Assembly: GCA_018873225.1 (NCBI GenBank)
Contig: JAEILZ010000009.1
Coordinates: forward strand, 921,501-985,500
Source: [Phialemoniopsis] sp. UDSM-2020
Taxonomy: Eukaryota; Ascomycota; Sordariomycetes; Thyridiales; Thyridiaceae
Reading direction: 5' to 3'
DNA: 64,000 bases
Made by a program: the position numbers and the translations under genes. This document shows, piece by piece, positions 37,993 to 50,566 of this stretch. Within the stretch, counting starts at the first letter, position 1, and every line of letters starts with the position of its first letter. The notes below the pieces were generated by a model, which saw only the letters and a program-made list of their open reading frames with translations, was not told where the DNA came from and did not search any database.

Positions 37993-39411
37993 GACGTTTA
38001 GGTGCCGGTATGCAAGTCACTACTAGCGCTGGTCGATGACGGCCGACTTGCGTTTGCCGTTCGTGGTGACAGGTTCGGATTAGAGAGTTTTTGTTTTGGC
38101 AGCTATCAGACATTTAACGGATGGGTGGCACCCTAGATAATATATAGCGACATGGTCTCCCTGGTGTGGCATTCCCCTCTCCTCTGATTCATGATGAAAT
38201 CGGAGCTGTTGTTATGACCGGAACCCGTTCTCAGAGAAAAGGACATAAGAGCGGGACTAACACTAGTCGCTCCGACCGACTGCAATATTCGTAAAAAATG
38301 CTATGTACCCACCAGTCCACGTACACTGGACCCGTCGCGGCTGGGTGGACACTGGAAGGTCGGTGCCGGCGGCTCAGTGGCGCTCCGTTGCTCTTGGTAA
38401 TCCAGATTGTGCAGCATTATACACGGGTGACGCAATGCAATGGCACGGCAGCAACATGCACAGATTGGTAAGATCTCGGGGTTTGCTAAGGCTCAAAATA
38501 GAAGCGATAATCCTGTCGGGGCGAGCTCTGTTGTGAACGCCGTTGGAGGGGGACGGCAGTCGACCACAAGAATGACTTCATGACCTGCTTGGACCCAATA
38601 ACGTCAACAAGGTACCGACCGAGATTTTCGGCCGGGAACAAAGGACCTGGTGGCATGGGGGGCCCTGTCGGAATGGGCGGCGCATAATTGTGGGTTGGGT
38701 AAATTTTGTAGAATTTGAGAACTTTTGAGCCTCGGTCGCCTTTCGCTTCACAGCCAAATCTCCCAAACTCTAAAACGGGGCGGGCGATCGGGAGCAGCTT
38801 AGGCCCGACTTGGAGTGCTCTCGTGGATCCCTTGCTGATAAGCACTCTTTCTCAGCGGCGTATTGCACCACCGGGCGTATTGCACTGTCGGCGACTTCGA
38901 ATGGTACTTTCTTTTCCCATGCCTGAGACGGATTTAGGTAAAATCCAGTAAAGTCCATCTGACTCAACCTGCGATGCATCATGCAGGTTCCCGAAGAGAA
39001 AGGGTGTGCCCAATAATTTGTTAGACGGGGTTCGAAGGTAATCATCGTGTTGGCTGTCTACGACCTGCACAGGTCAATCCCGTGGAGATATCGCAGTTCT
39101 GTCGGGTGCCCGTGTCGAACTCCTGAGCTGAGCAGTGGTCGTGGTGCCTTGCGTTGCCAAGGAGCCAAAGTCCATGGAGGCCGCTCGCTTTCGGGTGCCA
39201 GGGTGGGAATCCTGATAAGATGGACCCTCTAAATAAGGTCCCGCTAGAAGCTTGTGTGCTGCTGGGCTCGCGTTTTTGTCCTAGCACGAGATGCGACAGC
39301 CGAGGCACGGAACTTTTTGAGACCCATCTTCCGTTCTTGGTCAGCTTCTCCGTGGAGTTTGGCGACACAAATCCTTCTAGATTTTTCCACACTGGCACGA
39401 CCTGAGCAAGC
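37993..39411. other. Intergenic region between the transporter and the Rcm1-like gene
   Basis: Promoter of the transporter gene (at 37993 and above) and the 3' side of the Rcm1-like gene. No gene or RNA is supported. Confidence 0.6.
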
Positions 39412-41110
39412 TCAGTCCTCGAAACCGCTCCACTCGTCGACCGGGTCATCGTCCGACATGTCGGTCCTTTGCTGAATTGATTTAGCCGTGTCCCTGTCAC
39501 GAACGGCACCATCCGTTGCCATGTGGCCTTGGCGCCTCCCAGGGTCCTGGGCCGCGGCCCTGTCGCGAACGAATGCGGCCACAAAGAAGCCCATGACGCC
39601 GCGGCCGTCGTCTTTGTAAGCCCGTATACATGCGTTCGCGATGGTGCTGTCGTAGCCAGGGGCCGGATTTTCTGCAAGGCCTCGGACTGGCCAAGACTTC
39701 ATTCCGTCCACCTGTTGTTCCCTCCGGAGTATCTGCCACCCACGCTCTTGGGCAATCTCGGACTGGAGCGCCTGCAAGACGACATTCTCATTCTCCTCCG
39801 CGTGCACTGAGCAGGTTGAATATGTGATCCTCTGCGCATTCGGGAACTTGAAAGCATGTAGCAGTAGCGTCAACTGGAAAGACGAGAGCGCTTTCAGTCT
39901 TGCCTGCAGGTCTTTCTCCGAACTTACGACCGTAGTGTTCCCGTCGTCGTCAACAAGTACATTGGCCTCGTTCTCCGTCTCCTTCCGTTTGCGCTTCCGG
40001 CTGTCTGCTGCGGGTTTCTTCTCCGCCGTGTCTGGCTTGTCCGGAAGGTGGAGCTCCGGCATGTCATCCCGCCCGACAATACCACTTCCCGAACAACTTG
40101 GGTCGAGTAGCAAGGCGCCAACATTTGTGTACAAATCGGAGTCTGGATCGGTCCTCAAGAAGTCCTGGCCCAGGTTGAGGTTTGTAAAGTCGTAGGAGCC
40201 TGCTAATCTGACCATCTTCTCCAGAGTCTTGGCGCGAAACTGGTCCTTCTCAAAGGCGATCACCTGCTGCGACGGCCCGCCCGCCTGATCGGCGCGGCGC
40301 GAATGTATAATAGCTGCCAAGTGCGTAGACTTGTTACCGGGGGCAGCACACGAGTCGATGACATCGCCATCATCCGGACCAGGGTCAAGGAGGTACGCCG
40401 GAAAACATGATGCCTTGTCCTGCAATATGATGGCACCTGACTTGTACGCTTCGCTCTTGGAGAAATCTGTCCGTGGAGACACTGCCACGAGGTTTGGGAC
40501 GTGCTCGTCAACGTAGAGTCTGTTGGCTACCCGAGTCAAGACATCTTGGATGGATGTCACCTTTTCAAAGGCAGCAAAGGTTGTAGATAATTGCTCCTCC
40601 AGTGACGACTTTAGGGCATTTACTCGGACCCAGCGGGGATGAACCGGGCTCGGGTTGTTGGAGAGCTCAACCTGGTCCCTCAGCGCATCCACAGAGGCGC
40701 ACTTCCTCCGAAGACGCGAACGGGTGAATTCTGAAGCAAGCCTCGCCTTGTGGCGCTCGATAGAGAGCCTAAGGCCGTGTGAAGCAGGAAGTGCTATGCC
40801 TTTCTTTGCCAAGAGAAAGTCATGCACTAGCAAGAGGGCAAGCACTGGTGTGAGCTAAAAGATGATGTCAATAGAAGACCTTGGAACAAGACCAGCAGTG
40901 TTTACCTACCTTTTTCTCATGTTTGAGAAGTTGTGTATTTTCAATGACCTCCTTGAGGACGGGGCTCCATTTACACGACTCGAGGGCGAGGGCGTAGACC
41001 TGGGCAGGCGGGGACTTTAAGTCTTTGCGGCCAAACACTTTGTTCTTGAGGCTGCCGCCGTGGGAGGACGGCTCGAATAGGATGCCGGCCGTCTCGTGAT
41101 ATAACGACAT
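39412..41110 (-). CDS. RCM1: rRNA (cytosine-C5) methyltransferase, Rcm1/NSUN5 family
   Basis: An SAM-dependent RNA methyltransferase of the NOL1/NOP2/Sun family that makes m5C in large-subunit rRNA (yeast Rcm1: C2278 of 25S), in the nucleolus. Exons 41110-40910 and 40854-39412 join in frame to 547 residues. The N-terminal part (SLYHETAGILFE, VYALALESCKWSPVLKEVIE) is typical of Rcm1/NSUN5. The PUA-like stretch PRWVRVNALKSS leads to the SAM-binding motif VIDSCAAPGNKSTHLA (about residue 229), the cysteine motif DPSCSGSG (about 319) and the catalytic YSTCSVHAEENENVV (about 409). Both cysteines are present, so it should be active. A lysine-rich, acidic insertion follows the first cysteine motif (KPAADSRKRKRKE), and the tail (EWSGFED) is acidic. 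Confidence 0.94.
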
Positions 41111-41636
41111 GGCTTCTTGAAGAGCTTATGACGTGACTATCGCATGTTCTTGGGTAGCATTGCTGGGTATGTGGTGGTGTAGAGCCGTCTCGGTACTTTG
41201 GTCGGCATGGCAGGATTTGGTGGAAAGGCTTTTTTTTCTTGTTGCCAAATTGATCCCTTTTGGGCCAAGTGGAATCCCCTGCAACGGCAAGCGCAATGGA
41301 CCGGCCAAGCCTGTAACGGCCACTAACACCACATCCGTCGAAATGCATAGACAACTTCATTCAAGACGACGAATAAATTCGTATATTTCAATTGGTATCT
41401 TAATGCCAAACTTTGGTTCAAAAGCCTTAATAATTTTCCCCGTGTAATACCGAGTCGCCGAACCTAGACAGATTCTTAACCACTAGAAGAAAAGAGCCAA
41501 ACTCAAGCAACAACAAGACTGGTGAATATCCATATCACGATGACGCTCTGAATACGATCTCAATATCCCCATCAGAAGGATAAACCTAAGGTCCCTAGGT
41601 AAGTCCTCACGCATAACCCAGTCCAAGTCTTCCCCG
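41111..41636. other. Intergenic region between two minus-strand genes
   Basis: Promoter of the Rcm1-like gene and 3' region of the orphan gene downstream. No further feature. Confidence 0.55.
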
Positions 41637-42519
41637 TCACAACGCCCCGGCGCTCGAAAACATGACCCTCGCCAGCTCGGCCGTCATAATCATGTTCTTC
41701 TGGTGACTATCGTCCTGCGCCTCGTTGCGCGAGACACGCGCCTGGTTCGCCCTACCTCCACTTCCGCCTCTACCGCCGCCGTTATTGCTCTGAGGCCCCA
41801 CCGTAGCTTGCTGGTCCAGCCCAAAGATGCCGTTGAGCTGCCGCGCCCGGTCCGCCGACAGGTTGCTCTCCACCTCGAGCACGTTGGGCTGCTGCTGCGT
41901 GCCCAGCACCGCGGCACCGCGTGGGCCGGGTCCCGTCCTCCGTCGCGCGCCGGCGCCGGCGACGTGCACCTCGGCCTCGCGCGCAAAGTTGTCACCGCCG
42001 CCGGACTGGATGTACGTGTAGAACGGCGGGGAGTCTGGGTCTTCGGCCGAACTGCTGCTATTGCTGCTGTTATCGCTGCTGTCGTCACTGTTGCTGGTAT
42101 ATCGGGCTGCTGGAACCAAGGCGGAAGTTGCCGGATTGTCGGGGTGGAGGGGCCCGGAGCTCGGGACCCGGAGCGGCGGCCGGGTGGTGGTGACGCTGCT
42201 GAGGAGCGCGCTGTTCGAGCGCAGAAAGGCTTCTACTATGCGTGCGTTGCGCGCAGAGAAGTCGACCGACGGCAGCGAGGCTGACGAGGGCCCGTTATCC
42301 GAGTCGATTTCTTCACGTGGGGTGGTCGAGATGTGGTTAGCTACCCGGTTCGATTTCAGAAAGGAAGGCAATGGAGATGCTCGATCAAGTGTGGCCAGGT
42401 GGTTGGACGCAATGACCAAGACAATGAAATCTCGTCCCTTCTCGCTGTGCTAATCTTCTGACAATGTTGAGACAACACTTACTGCGCTTCTTGGATGGCA
42501 TGTCGCTCATGATTCTCAT
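41637..42519 (-). CDS. Orphan low-complexity protein, 5' end uncertain
   Basis: I do not recognise this family. The open frame on the minus strand runs from about 42450 to the stop at 41637 and begins SEKGRDFIVLVIASNHLATL, with no ATG of its own after an in-frame stop. An upstream exon with in-frame ATGs at 42519, 42510 and 42501 (MPSKKRS) is likely, joined over a very short intron of about 34 nt whose borders I cannot fix. The protein (roughly 270-290 residues) is Ser/Asn/Asp-rich in the middle (SSDNSSNSSSSAED) and Gly/Arg-rich later (NNGGGRGGSGGR). It ends in a conserved-looking helix NMIMTAELARVMFSSAG. A nuclear role is a guess based only on the basic start and RGG-like stretch. Confidence 0.5.
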
Positions 42520-44234
42520 GTCTCTAGTATCTAAGTGGCCCTGCGTGTTTGTCTGCTGTATAAAACGGCAGACGATAACAACAGCACAGGTTCTCGCAGT
42601 ACAGGATTGACAATAAGCAGGGCAAAACAAAGACTTGGACAGGAAGAAAGCAGAATACTTTGTAGTATCAACAACTGACGAAGGAAGCGAAGCAAGGCTC
42701 TGAGCTGAAGGAAAGACGTTGCTTTTTGTATAGAGATCTCATCCTCCTCCCGACGTCGAGACTCCAGACCATGCACTCGTCCAATTCAGGACGGGCTGCC
42801 ACTGGCCGTCCTATCGGATGTAGCGTCTAGGTCTGGACTCCAGCCGGCCCTACGCAGTCGCGGCAAGGCTCCAGTAGGTCGATCGGCCTTGAACCCCCAT
42901 CTTAAAGCAGGGCTCAAAGCGCCCCCCAAACCTCGCGGGTACCACGGCAGTCAGTGAAATGCATGTGCCAAGGCGGCCCGTCACAGGGTAGCCAGAGTCT
43001 CTCCCCTCGGACGGCGCAAGTGGCCAGGCGGCTACGAGGCGCGCTTGTGGTTGGAGTTGACTGTCTCTTTGTCCGTTACAGGGCCTCGTTCAAGTCTGAC
43101 TCTGATATAAAATAACCAGAGCAGGAAAGTCTTGATATTATTTTGCAAAGAACAAGAACAAGAAGAAGAGGCCACTCGGCACAGTCCCGAGATCATCGTT
43201 CACACCCTTCGGCCCGTGGTGGTGAAGATGCAGAGTCATCACAATCCTAGTCCATTTGAAGCCGGTGAAGTAAAAAAGCAAACCGATCCATCACCCTTGA
43301 TAAGAAAGGATCGGTCGCAGAGGACCTAGGTAAAACACCAATCGCATCGGAGCAGCTCCAGCTCCCCAACCATGTCTGTTTATCAGTTGACGGGGAAGGC
43401 CACCGGTTACAAAGTGCACTAAGTCTACTTATCCGGGCGAACAATCATCACGTCTTACTGCCTCATTAATTGACATGACGACGCAGCACGTCTGAGACGT
43501 CATGCAAGGCGCTGTAACCCTCGTAATGGACACTTCAGCCCGCATTCAAGCCACTTGACTTGTTACTCCTGTCAAGGAAGCATTCCGTCTGGTAGAAATC
43601 GCGGGACTCAGTCTAAATGCTCTCTACACCTGACTGCTTTTCAAAGACCTGAGTCTAGATTTTGGACCGGTGTGATACCACCCTAACTCCGACCAACGAG
43701 CAAAGGAATAAAAGCAACAATCAAGTATGTGTGATACTTCACCCCAGCCCTTCAATCACAGAAGAATCTCAGGGACCTGTCACCGCGTACAAGTCACAAG
43801 AGAGCATGAAGTGGGAGCGTGAGTGTCTGACACGAGAAAGTATTGTCTATTCAAAGTAAAATGACCTCCCTCTACAAATGGGGAAGCTGGGGGCTGTGGG
43901 TTTCTACGCACCGCAAACAGCCCTCAGGAAGAATCGAAAGTATGCAAGAGAGAAAATAAAATACAGATGCGTCTGGAGAAGTGAACGTGTCTAGGCGGCA
44001 AGAAGCGGTGAGGTCGCCCTTCTTTGCCAATGCAGAAAACAAAATGTTTGGTCTGGTCCATCATGACAGTCGTGTCGCAGGAGTGCCTGCCAATAGAGCG
44101 CCTCTTGGAGGGAGGTGATCGGTCGGTGATGGGGGAAAGAAGGCTTGCGGACTGCTCGCGCATGCTATACCCCGTCACTGACGATGGGTTTAGAACGAAT
44201 AAATAGAGTGAGCGTCTTGCAGGTTGCACCTAGC
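42520..44234. other. Intergenic region
   Basis: Promoter side of the orphan gene and 3' region of the DUF1996-WSC gene. It contains only short open frames without coding character. Confidence 0.6.
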
Positions 44235-46198
44235 CTACTTCCGTAGGCGCATGGAGAACGGCTGCTTCCGGTGGTGCAGGACATGGTCGTGCAGATGGCG
44301 CGCCTGCTTCTGTGCCGCCGTCGTTTCGCTGACCGTCCCGTCCTTGGAGAAGACGGTGAGCGACAGGCTGCCGCCGCACGTGTCCTTGGCGTCGCCCGCA
44401 CACGTCATCTTGCACGCGCTGGCGTCAATCTTCTGCGAGCCCTCGAGCTGGTTGCCGCAGAAGCACTGGCCGCCGTACTCGGTGCCCGAGATGGCGAAGC
44501 CCTTGGACTGACAGTACTTGACGCATTTCTCGTTGGTCATAGGGCCGAGGTTGGGGAGGCGCGCGCCTCGGAGGACGCGGTCGCGCGTGTCCTTGTAGCA
44601 GCCGGTGTACTTCCAGCCTGCAACGTCCGGAAGGGTGGATGCGGCGTTGGCGGCGGTGGTGGGAACGGGGGTGCCATCATCATAGACGGTCGCCGTTGCC
44701 CAGACGGTCACAGTCTCCCAGATGGTGGTCACCTTGCGCTGTCCGGCGGCATCGGTGGTGGTCACAACCTTGGCGGAAGTGATGGTAGGAGCAGCCTTGC
44801 TGGTAGGGGCAGTGGAGACGGCGGCGGCAGCAGGCTTGGAGGAACTTGCCTGGCTGCCACTGTTCTTGCTCGAAGATGGAGCCTGGGCTGGAGGAGAAGC
44901 GGCGTACGACGAGGCAGGCGTGGCAGCCTTGGATGAGGCAGGTGTGTTGGCCTGAGACGAGGCGGGAGGCTGGGCAGGGGAGCTGCCGCTGGAAGAACCA
45001 CCGGAAGAGCCACCAGATGAGCCCCCAGAAGCAGGAGGCATAGCTCCAACCGAAGTTCCATACTGTAGGCCGCTCAGAGGGTTGTTGCCGGGGAGCTTGG
45101 CCAGAACACCGTCGATCTGTTCGGGACTGGGGTTGGCAATCTTGCACTTCTTGCTCTTGTCGTTCAGGCCCTTAAGAAGCTTGGGGCACTTGTCCATGCC
45201 TGAGCTGCCAGCGTCGCAGGTGTCGATGATGGCCTGGAGAACGTCGGTCTCCCAGCCGGCCAGGAAATCACCGTGCAGAGAGTAGCCCGACACGTCGCCG
45301 TTGGCCCAGACGAACGGCTGCGAGGTACCATCGTGGGCCCAGCGGTCCTTGAAGAGCGGGGTGTTCCAGTACATCTCATAGAACAGATGGGGGACATGCT
45401 TGAAGCCGGCAGGGCAGTCCTGCTTGCCGTTCTTGGAAGTAGGCCAGACCATGTTGTTCTTGTAGTCGTTGAGTGCCTTGGACGGGTCGTAGCAGGAGGG
45501 GAAGTGGAGGTCAGCTCGGAGGGGAGAAGCGTAACCGTCGCACTCAATAAAGGGGAAGCCAACTCCGGCGCCGTCATTGTTCGAGTCCTGGATACCGGCC
45601 TTGGAGCCGTCAGATCCTGCCGGCCAGCCACGCAGGCTCCTGTCCTGGTGAGGGCAAACGAGCTGGGCGGGCTGAATGGTTCCCTTGGATGGGTCGAGGT
45701 TCAGGTCTCCGGTGGCCGGAGAGGTCCTCGTCATGGCGTCACCGCTTACCATCTGGAGGCCTGGCGGGAACGCCTCGATCTTGTCGTTGGTTCCCTCGAA
45801 GCTGTTGACTAGTGTCAGCCATATGATTGCAAGACATTGAAAAAGTCTATCACTCACAAGTAGTAGACGTTCATATAGAACAGGGGGACGGGCTCGAAAG
45901 AGTTGTTCTTTTGGTCGTGAAAGTACAGCTTGGGCATCCAGTAAGCACTGTTGTCTCCGGCAATCATGGCCGTGCTGCACTCGGACTTCATCATGTCCTC
46001 GCCAGTGGCACCGTTGCCAAAGTTGCTGCCTCCCTGGACAGTGTGGACGTGACCAGACACCTGGCCCGGGCTGACGATGGGATCGGAACGGCCCTCGGTC
46101 AACGGGCCGTCGCCCTGAAAGCGGAGGACGGCAAAAGTGCGGCCATCTTTGGCTGCAGCGGCAGCAATGAGCGCCGCGAGGACGGCAGAGTAGCGCAT
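44235..46198 (-). CDS. Secreted DUF1996 protein with C-terminal WSC domain
   Basis: Exons 46198-45858 and 45801-44235 join in frame to 635 residues. MRYSAVLAALIAAAAA is a signal peptide. DUF1996 covers about residues 30-280 with family-typical DPIVSPGQVSGHVHTV, YWMPKLYF, HFPSCYDPSKAL, CPAGFKHVPHLFYEMYW and ANGDVSGYSLHGDFLAGWE; the His/Asp-rich positions are intact. A Ser/Pro/Ala/Thr-rich linker (about 310-430) is likely O-glycosylated. One WSC domain (about 485-560: YTGCYKDT.RVLRG, CVKYCQSKGFAISGTEYGGQCFCG, CAGDAKDTCGG) has the normal eight-cysteine pattern and should bind glycan. No transmembrane helix or GPI signal follows, so secretion or wall association is inferred. The catalytic function of DUF1996 is not settled. 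Confidence 0.92.
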
Positions 46199-49100
46199 AT
46201 TGTTGGTGTTACTTTGGCTTGAGGCTTGTGTGTCAAGAAGATATGTCGGGTGTGTGCGTGAAGGTAGGGTTGTGAAATGTAAAGCCGGTCACTGGGACGT
46301 TTCTTGGTTGAAAGGATCTCTGATCAAAAAAGGATGCTGATACCTGAGCAGCGGAAACGAACGGTTTGATGGATGGTGACGAAGGGGGTTGCTGGAGTGT
46401 CAGGTCGATAGCAGCAACGCGATATATAAGTGACCAAGAGGCAAGAGAGTGAAACAAACACAGAATGTTTTCCAGAAGTGAACGACAGTGTGTGCTCAGC
46501 AGCGTCGTATAAGAAGGGAGTGTGTAGAAGAATAAGGAACGGCTGGGAGAGTTAAGAAGGAGAGGCAAGAAACCCAAAAGCGGCAGAGTGAGGGTGTAGA
46601 GAAGAAGGATATCTTTAAGACATGGTGTGGATGGAGGCTGCCCGAGTATAAAGGCACGCGGTCGAGTTCCAGTGCATCACTAGCCCACCGTAGAACGTGA
46701 AGGCCACGATGGATCATCCCAGCGTGGAAGTGCATTCTTGCAGGGGTGTGAGATGTGAGCCATCGGTTAAGGGGGCCGAGGGAGGTGATGCGCCACTAGG
46801 TTCCCCATCTGTGGGCTCTGCAGTGCGGCGTACATCGCACCTACGGACGTTAGGTGATCGACCTGCCTCTCCGTAGAATGAAGGGAGGACGTGCCCAGCA
46901 GGCCCAGGCTTGTGGTGCCGACAAGACCAACAGCGAGCAAAGAAGGTTGACACCCAGACTAGTTTAGCCCAGACAGGGCTGGCAGAGGTGTGGAGGGGGG
47001 AAACGAAAGAAACGAAACATACGAAACATGCCGGGCCAGCCACTGACAAGGACTACCCTTGCCTGGTTGTGTGCAAGCGCGCGATATCTTTCTTGGGAGT
47101 TGACGCATGCAGGAATAGTCAGGAAGTGGAGGAATGTGACTGGGCCAGAAATGGCATCTCAGTGTGGATTTTGCATCATCGTCAAGTCTAGCCATGCCTT
47201 GGCGAGATTCCGCAAGTGACAGAAATAATCGGAATGCAAACGAGAATCAGAGGCGTTCCTCGGGGTCCCAGGTCGGATGACTGGTCGAGAGGCTCTATTC
47301 TTGGGCGCCTGATGCTCCGCGGGTAGACAAGAGAGGGGGAAAGAGAAAGGGGGGCAGAGAGCAAATACCCGATAGAGTTTGTTTGTACCTGCATCTTGCA
47401 GGATGACAGGGATCGTCTACTGGACGGACAGATTTAGGAACATGCAGGAGTGTCTGCGAGCTGCAGGTTCCGCTGTGCTCTTCTGCCAACAGCGCCAGGA
47501 GCTGTAGAGATGCGTGTATAGAAAAACGCCAGCCGCACTGTACGGTGTAGGGTGTAGTTGTGCCCTTGCTTGAGATCGAAGGCCGAGAAGCACAGAGGAG
47601 GAGCCAGAGTGAGATCCGTGGATCTGCTGGCAGGCAAGGCGGGGCGGATTCACGCCGCCGTCGCCGCCGCCGCTTGTCTCGTCAAGTGTGCTAGAGCCTA
47701 GCGCCAAGGTCGTGGCGCCCGCGGTCGTGGGTGGCGCATCCCCAAGGGCTGGCTTTTGATTGAAATTTAGCTAGGGGTCAGAGTGGGCGCAACTGTTGGT
47801 TACACGTCTTAACCTTTTTAGGTCGGTGGGCTTATGTGGCTGGCTTCGGGTCCCCGTACAAGTCAACGGCTGGCTGGTGTTGGTAACTCTGGTGCTGTCA
47901 TCTGTAATATCACTGAGACGGGAGTGGCTGCGACAAATGATGTAGACAGGTGAACCCTGCAAGACCCTTTCGAGACCCAGGTCATTTGCGCAGATGGATG
48001 ACTCGTGCAAGTCGATTCTGAACAAGCAGGTTGCTGCACGGCTGGTAATCGCCTCATTCAGAGACCCTGAGGCTGGGTTCTCGATAAGCAGGAGCATGGA
48101 CGTAGACCACAGATCTCTCGATGTTGGCTCCAGTCCCATGATCAATGCAACGTGCCACTTTGAAGAAGCGTGGCCTGGCCAGTTCGCAGGGAATGACGTC
48201 CCTGTCGGTGCGGAGATGAGGAGGGGGATCCAAGTGAATCCTTCTGCGTCGAGATCCTGGTCCTCAGCTGAGCGACGAATGTTTCTGGTCAGTTGGGTGT
48301 GCACACTTTTGGGAGAACTCAAAGCCATCAATTAGGTAGTCACAGCTGCAAGGCTTGTTCGGCGGTGAAGGTTCTTCTTAGTTGGCGGTCCGTCGTGGCT
48401 CCCCATATCTGGGTTGTATGCCGGCTCTTGCCTTTATTGATTCCAAATGCCATGCGAGCATATTTTGGAAAGAACACACCCGATGATTTTCCTTACCCCG
48501 GCAGCCGCTCTCCGCACCCCTGAACCTTCACTGTCCGGTAGCTTTTACGTAGTCTGCTGTTATTCGATCGCTTGGTGCCGAAAAAGGGACAGGGGGCTTC
48601 TGGTAACCAAACGGATCCCTTGGTTTGCTCTCAGCCAACGTCGATCCTTTTTCGCAGCACAGGGTGTCGTCGGCCCCTGCAGCGGGCAGAGCGTCTTGAA
48701 ACGCGCTAGAGTTGCTGCCACTGCTTCTTTCTGTGGGCGCTAAAAGTGGATGAGTGGGCAAAAGAGGCCCGCGCCATCCCTTCCGTGTGGGTGGTCCAAC
48801 CCACCATCCCGGGTCTCCTAACCATCCAAAGCACATGGCCCATGAATGATGGGAATTATTGAACGTGCACATTCCGTTGTCCCTTTCTCTTCCCGCTTCG
48901 CACCGCATGCTTCTTCCCGTCCCAGTATGACGAAAGCCAGCACACGGCAAAGAGACAACAAAATATGCAAAGGCGCCTGCGTGACAGCGCGACCACATTC
49001 CTCCGGGGCGTTGATTGAGAGAGAAACAAAAGGAGCGCATGGCATGAAGTACCTACACCTTTCTGCGCACCGTGTGTGTGTGTGCTCCTCATCGTGCGAC

Positions 49101-50566
49101 GAGCCGCTCTCCCCTCCGGCGCTCTCGCCTTCTCCACCAAGTCCACCCGATCACCCACCCGATCGTCCATCAAAACCACGGTCTCGGCCCATTCGCGCGC
49201 GGCTCCCAACAATGCCCATTGTTTGTCAACCCCGCGGCGCAGCCCCGGTCTACTTGTTCGTTTCTCGTTTGCGCCGTCGAGACGGCGCAAACACTCCGTC
49301 GATGGTCCGGCAGAGCATCTGGCAGCTTGACGCCGGGCCCGATCCCTCGGTGACCCCCGCGACGCCTTCTCTCACCCCAAAACACCCTCAAAGTGAAGAA
49401 GAGGGTGTGCTGTCTGTCTAGATTTTTGCTCATGAATTGCCAAATCGGAAAACTCTGCACCTGTTTTGCAGCCACGATGCGCCTGCCTGTGCCTGCCATT
49501 GGTGGCCTAAATCGCGCTGTCAACCTGCCACTTTGAGACCGGACGTTTCGAAAACTTGAAGCCTCTTCATAGGTGCGATAGACTATCGACACTTGTGTTT
49601 TCTAGCGTCACATCTTCATAACCCAAACCCGAGGGCTTGGCAGCTGTCTACATCGCCTGGCACATCCATATCGATTAAGGTTGCGGGCGATGGACAATCT
49701 CAAAGCATGCCCTCGATTAAGCTTATCTCGAGGGCTGTGGGCGTCTCTGCAGCAAAGCAAATTCTGTCAAGGTTGTCGGCCAAACTTTGTAGGTCTTTGA
49801 TAACACACCTCGTCCGGATTCACACTTGACATGAACCGGCCTTGTCTACAGGTGTTGTCAAGGCAAGGTTTAGGTTTCGGTTCCGTGACGAACTCGTGTG
49901 GCATACGTAAGACCTCCTCTGACCGGAGAGACAACCCGGTGTAACACACAAACAAACGCAGCAACAAACGCTCCGAGGATCTGCAAGGCGAGAAAAATGC
50001 CTCGTAAATGTTTCTGTTTCTGAGATGTCGGATCTCACCTGTATGTTCTACTTACCTCTTTTTTCGACCAGCGTGACCACATGTTTCACCTCTTGGAACG
50101 AAGGAAGACCACGATCCCTTCTATACCATTACGTCTCTCCGGTCTGCAAAACCGAAGCTGCCCGACCCGGCCAGAATCCCACTGTCCGGTCCTGGGAGGC
50201 AGCCACACAAAGACACTCTCTCACACACCTCTGTTCGCGTACACACATATACACACACACATACACGTTGCCTGCAGCCTCCCGCGGCCAACCCAATTTC
50301 TTCCCGAGAAACCACGATCCCACGCACGAGAATCGCACCCGTGTCCAATTGATGTAGGCTTGCATTGTAGAAATAAGGGGTATCTTGAGCAAACAATCAA
50401 CGCCACATACGTAGAAATGTCTCAACCGAAAACCCAGGGGCCCGCCACGCAAACACCCACACGCTTTATTTCGTCGTGAGCTCTGCGGAACAAAAGGGCG
50501 GAATCTATTCCTCCATTCCCCATTTACCGCGCCTTTGGAACGCGGCGAACAACGACACATCACATC
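46199..50566. other. Long intergenic region (about 4.4 kb)
   Basis: The first 600 bases upstream of the DUF1996-WSC start are probably its promoter and leader. The rest shows short frames only; the longest (186 codons, minus strand, 47771-48331) lacks domains, coding bias and splice support. A small AC-rich microsatellite is at about 50238-50270. No RNA gene recognised. Confidence 0.55.

Noticed and set aside
47771..48331. 186-codon minus-strand frame
   Set aside because: No domain, no coding bias and no splice partners; an overlapping plus frame of similar quality exists.
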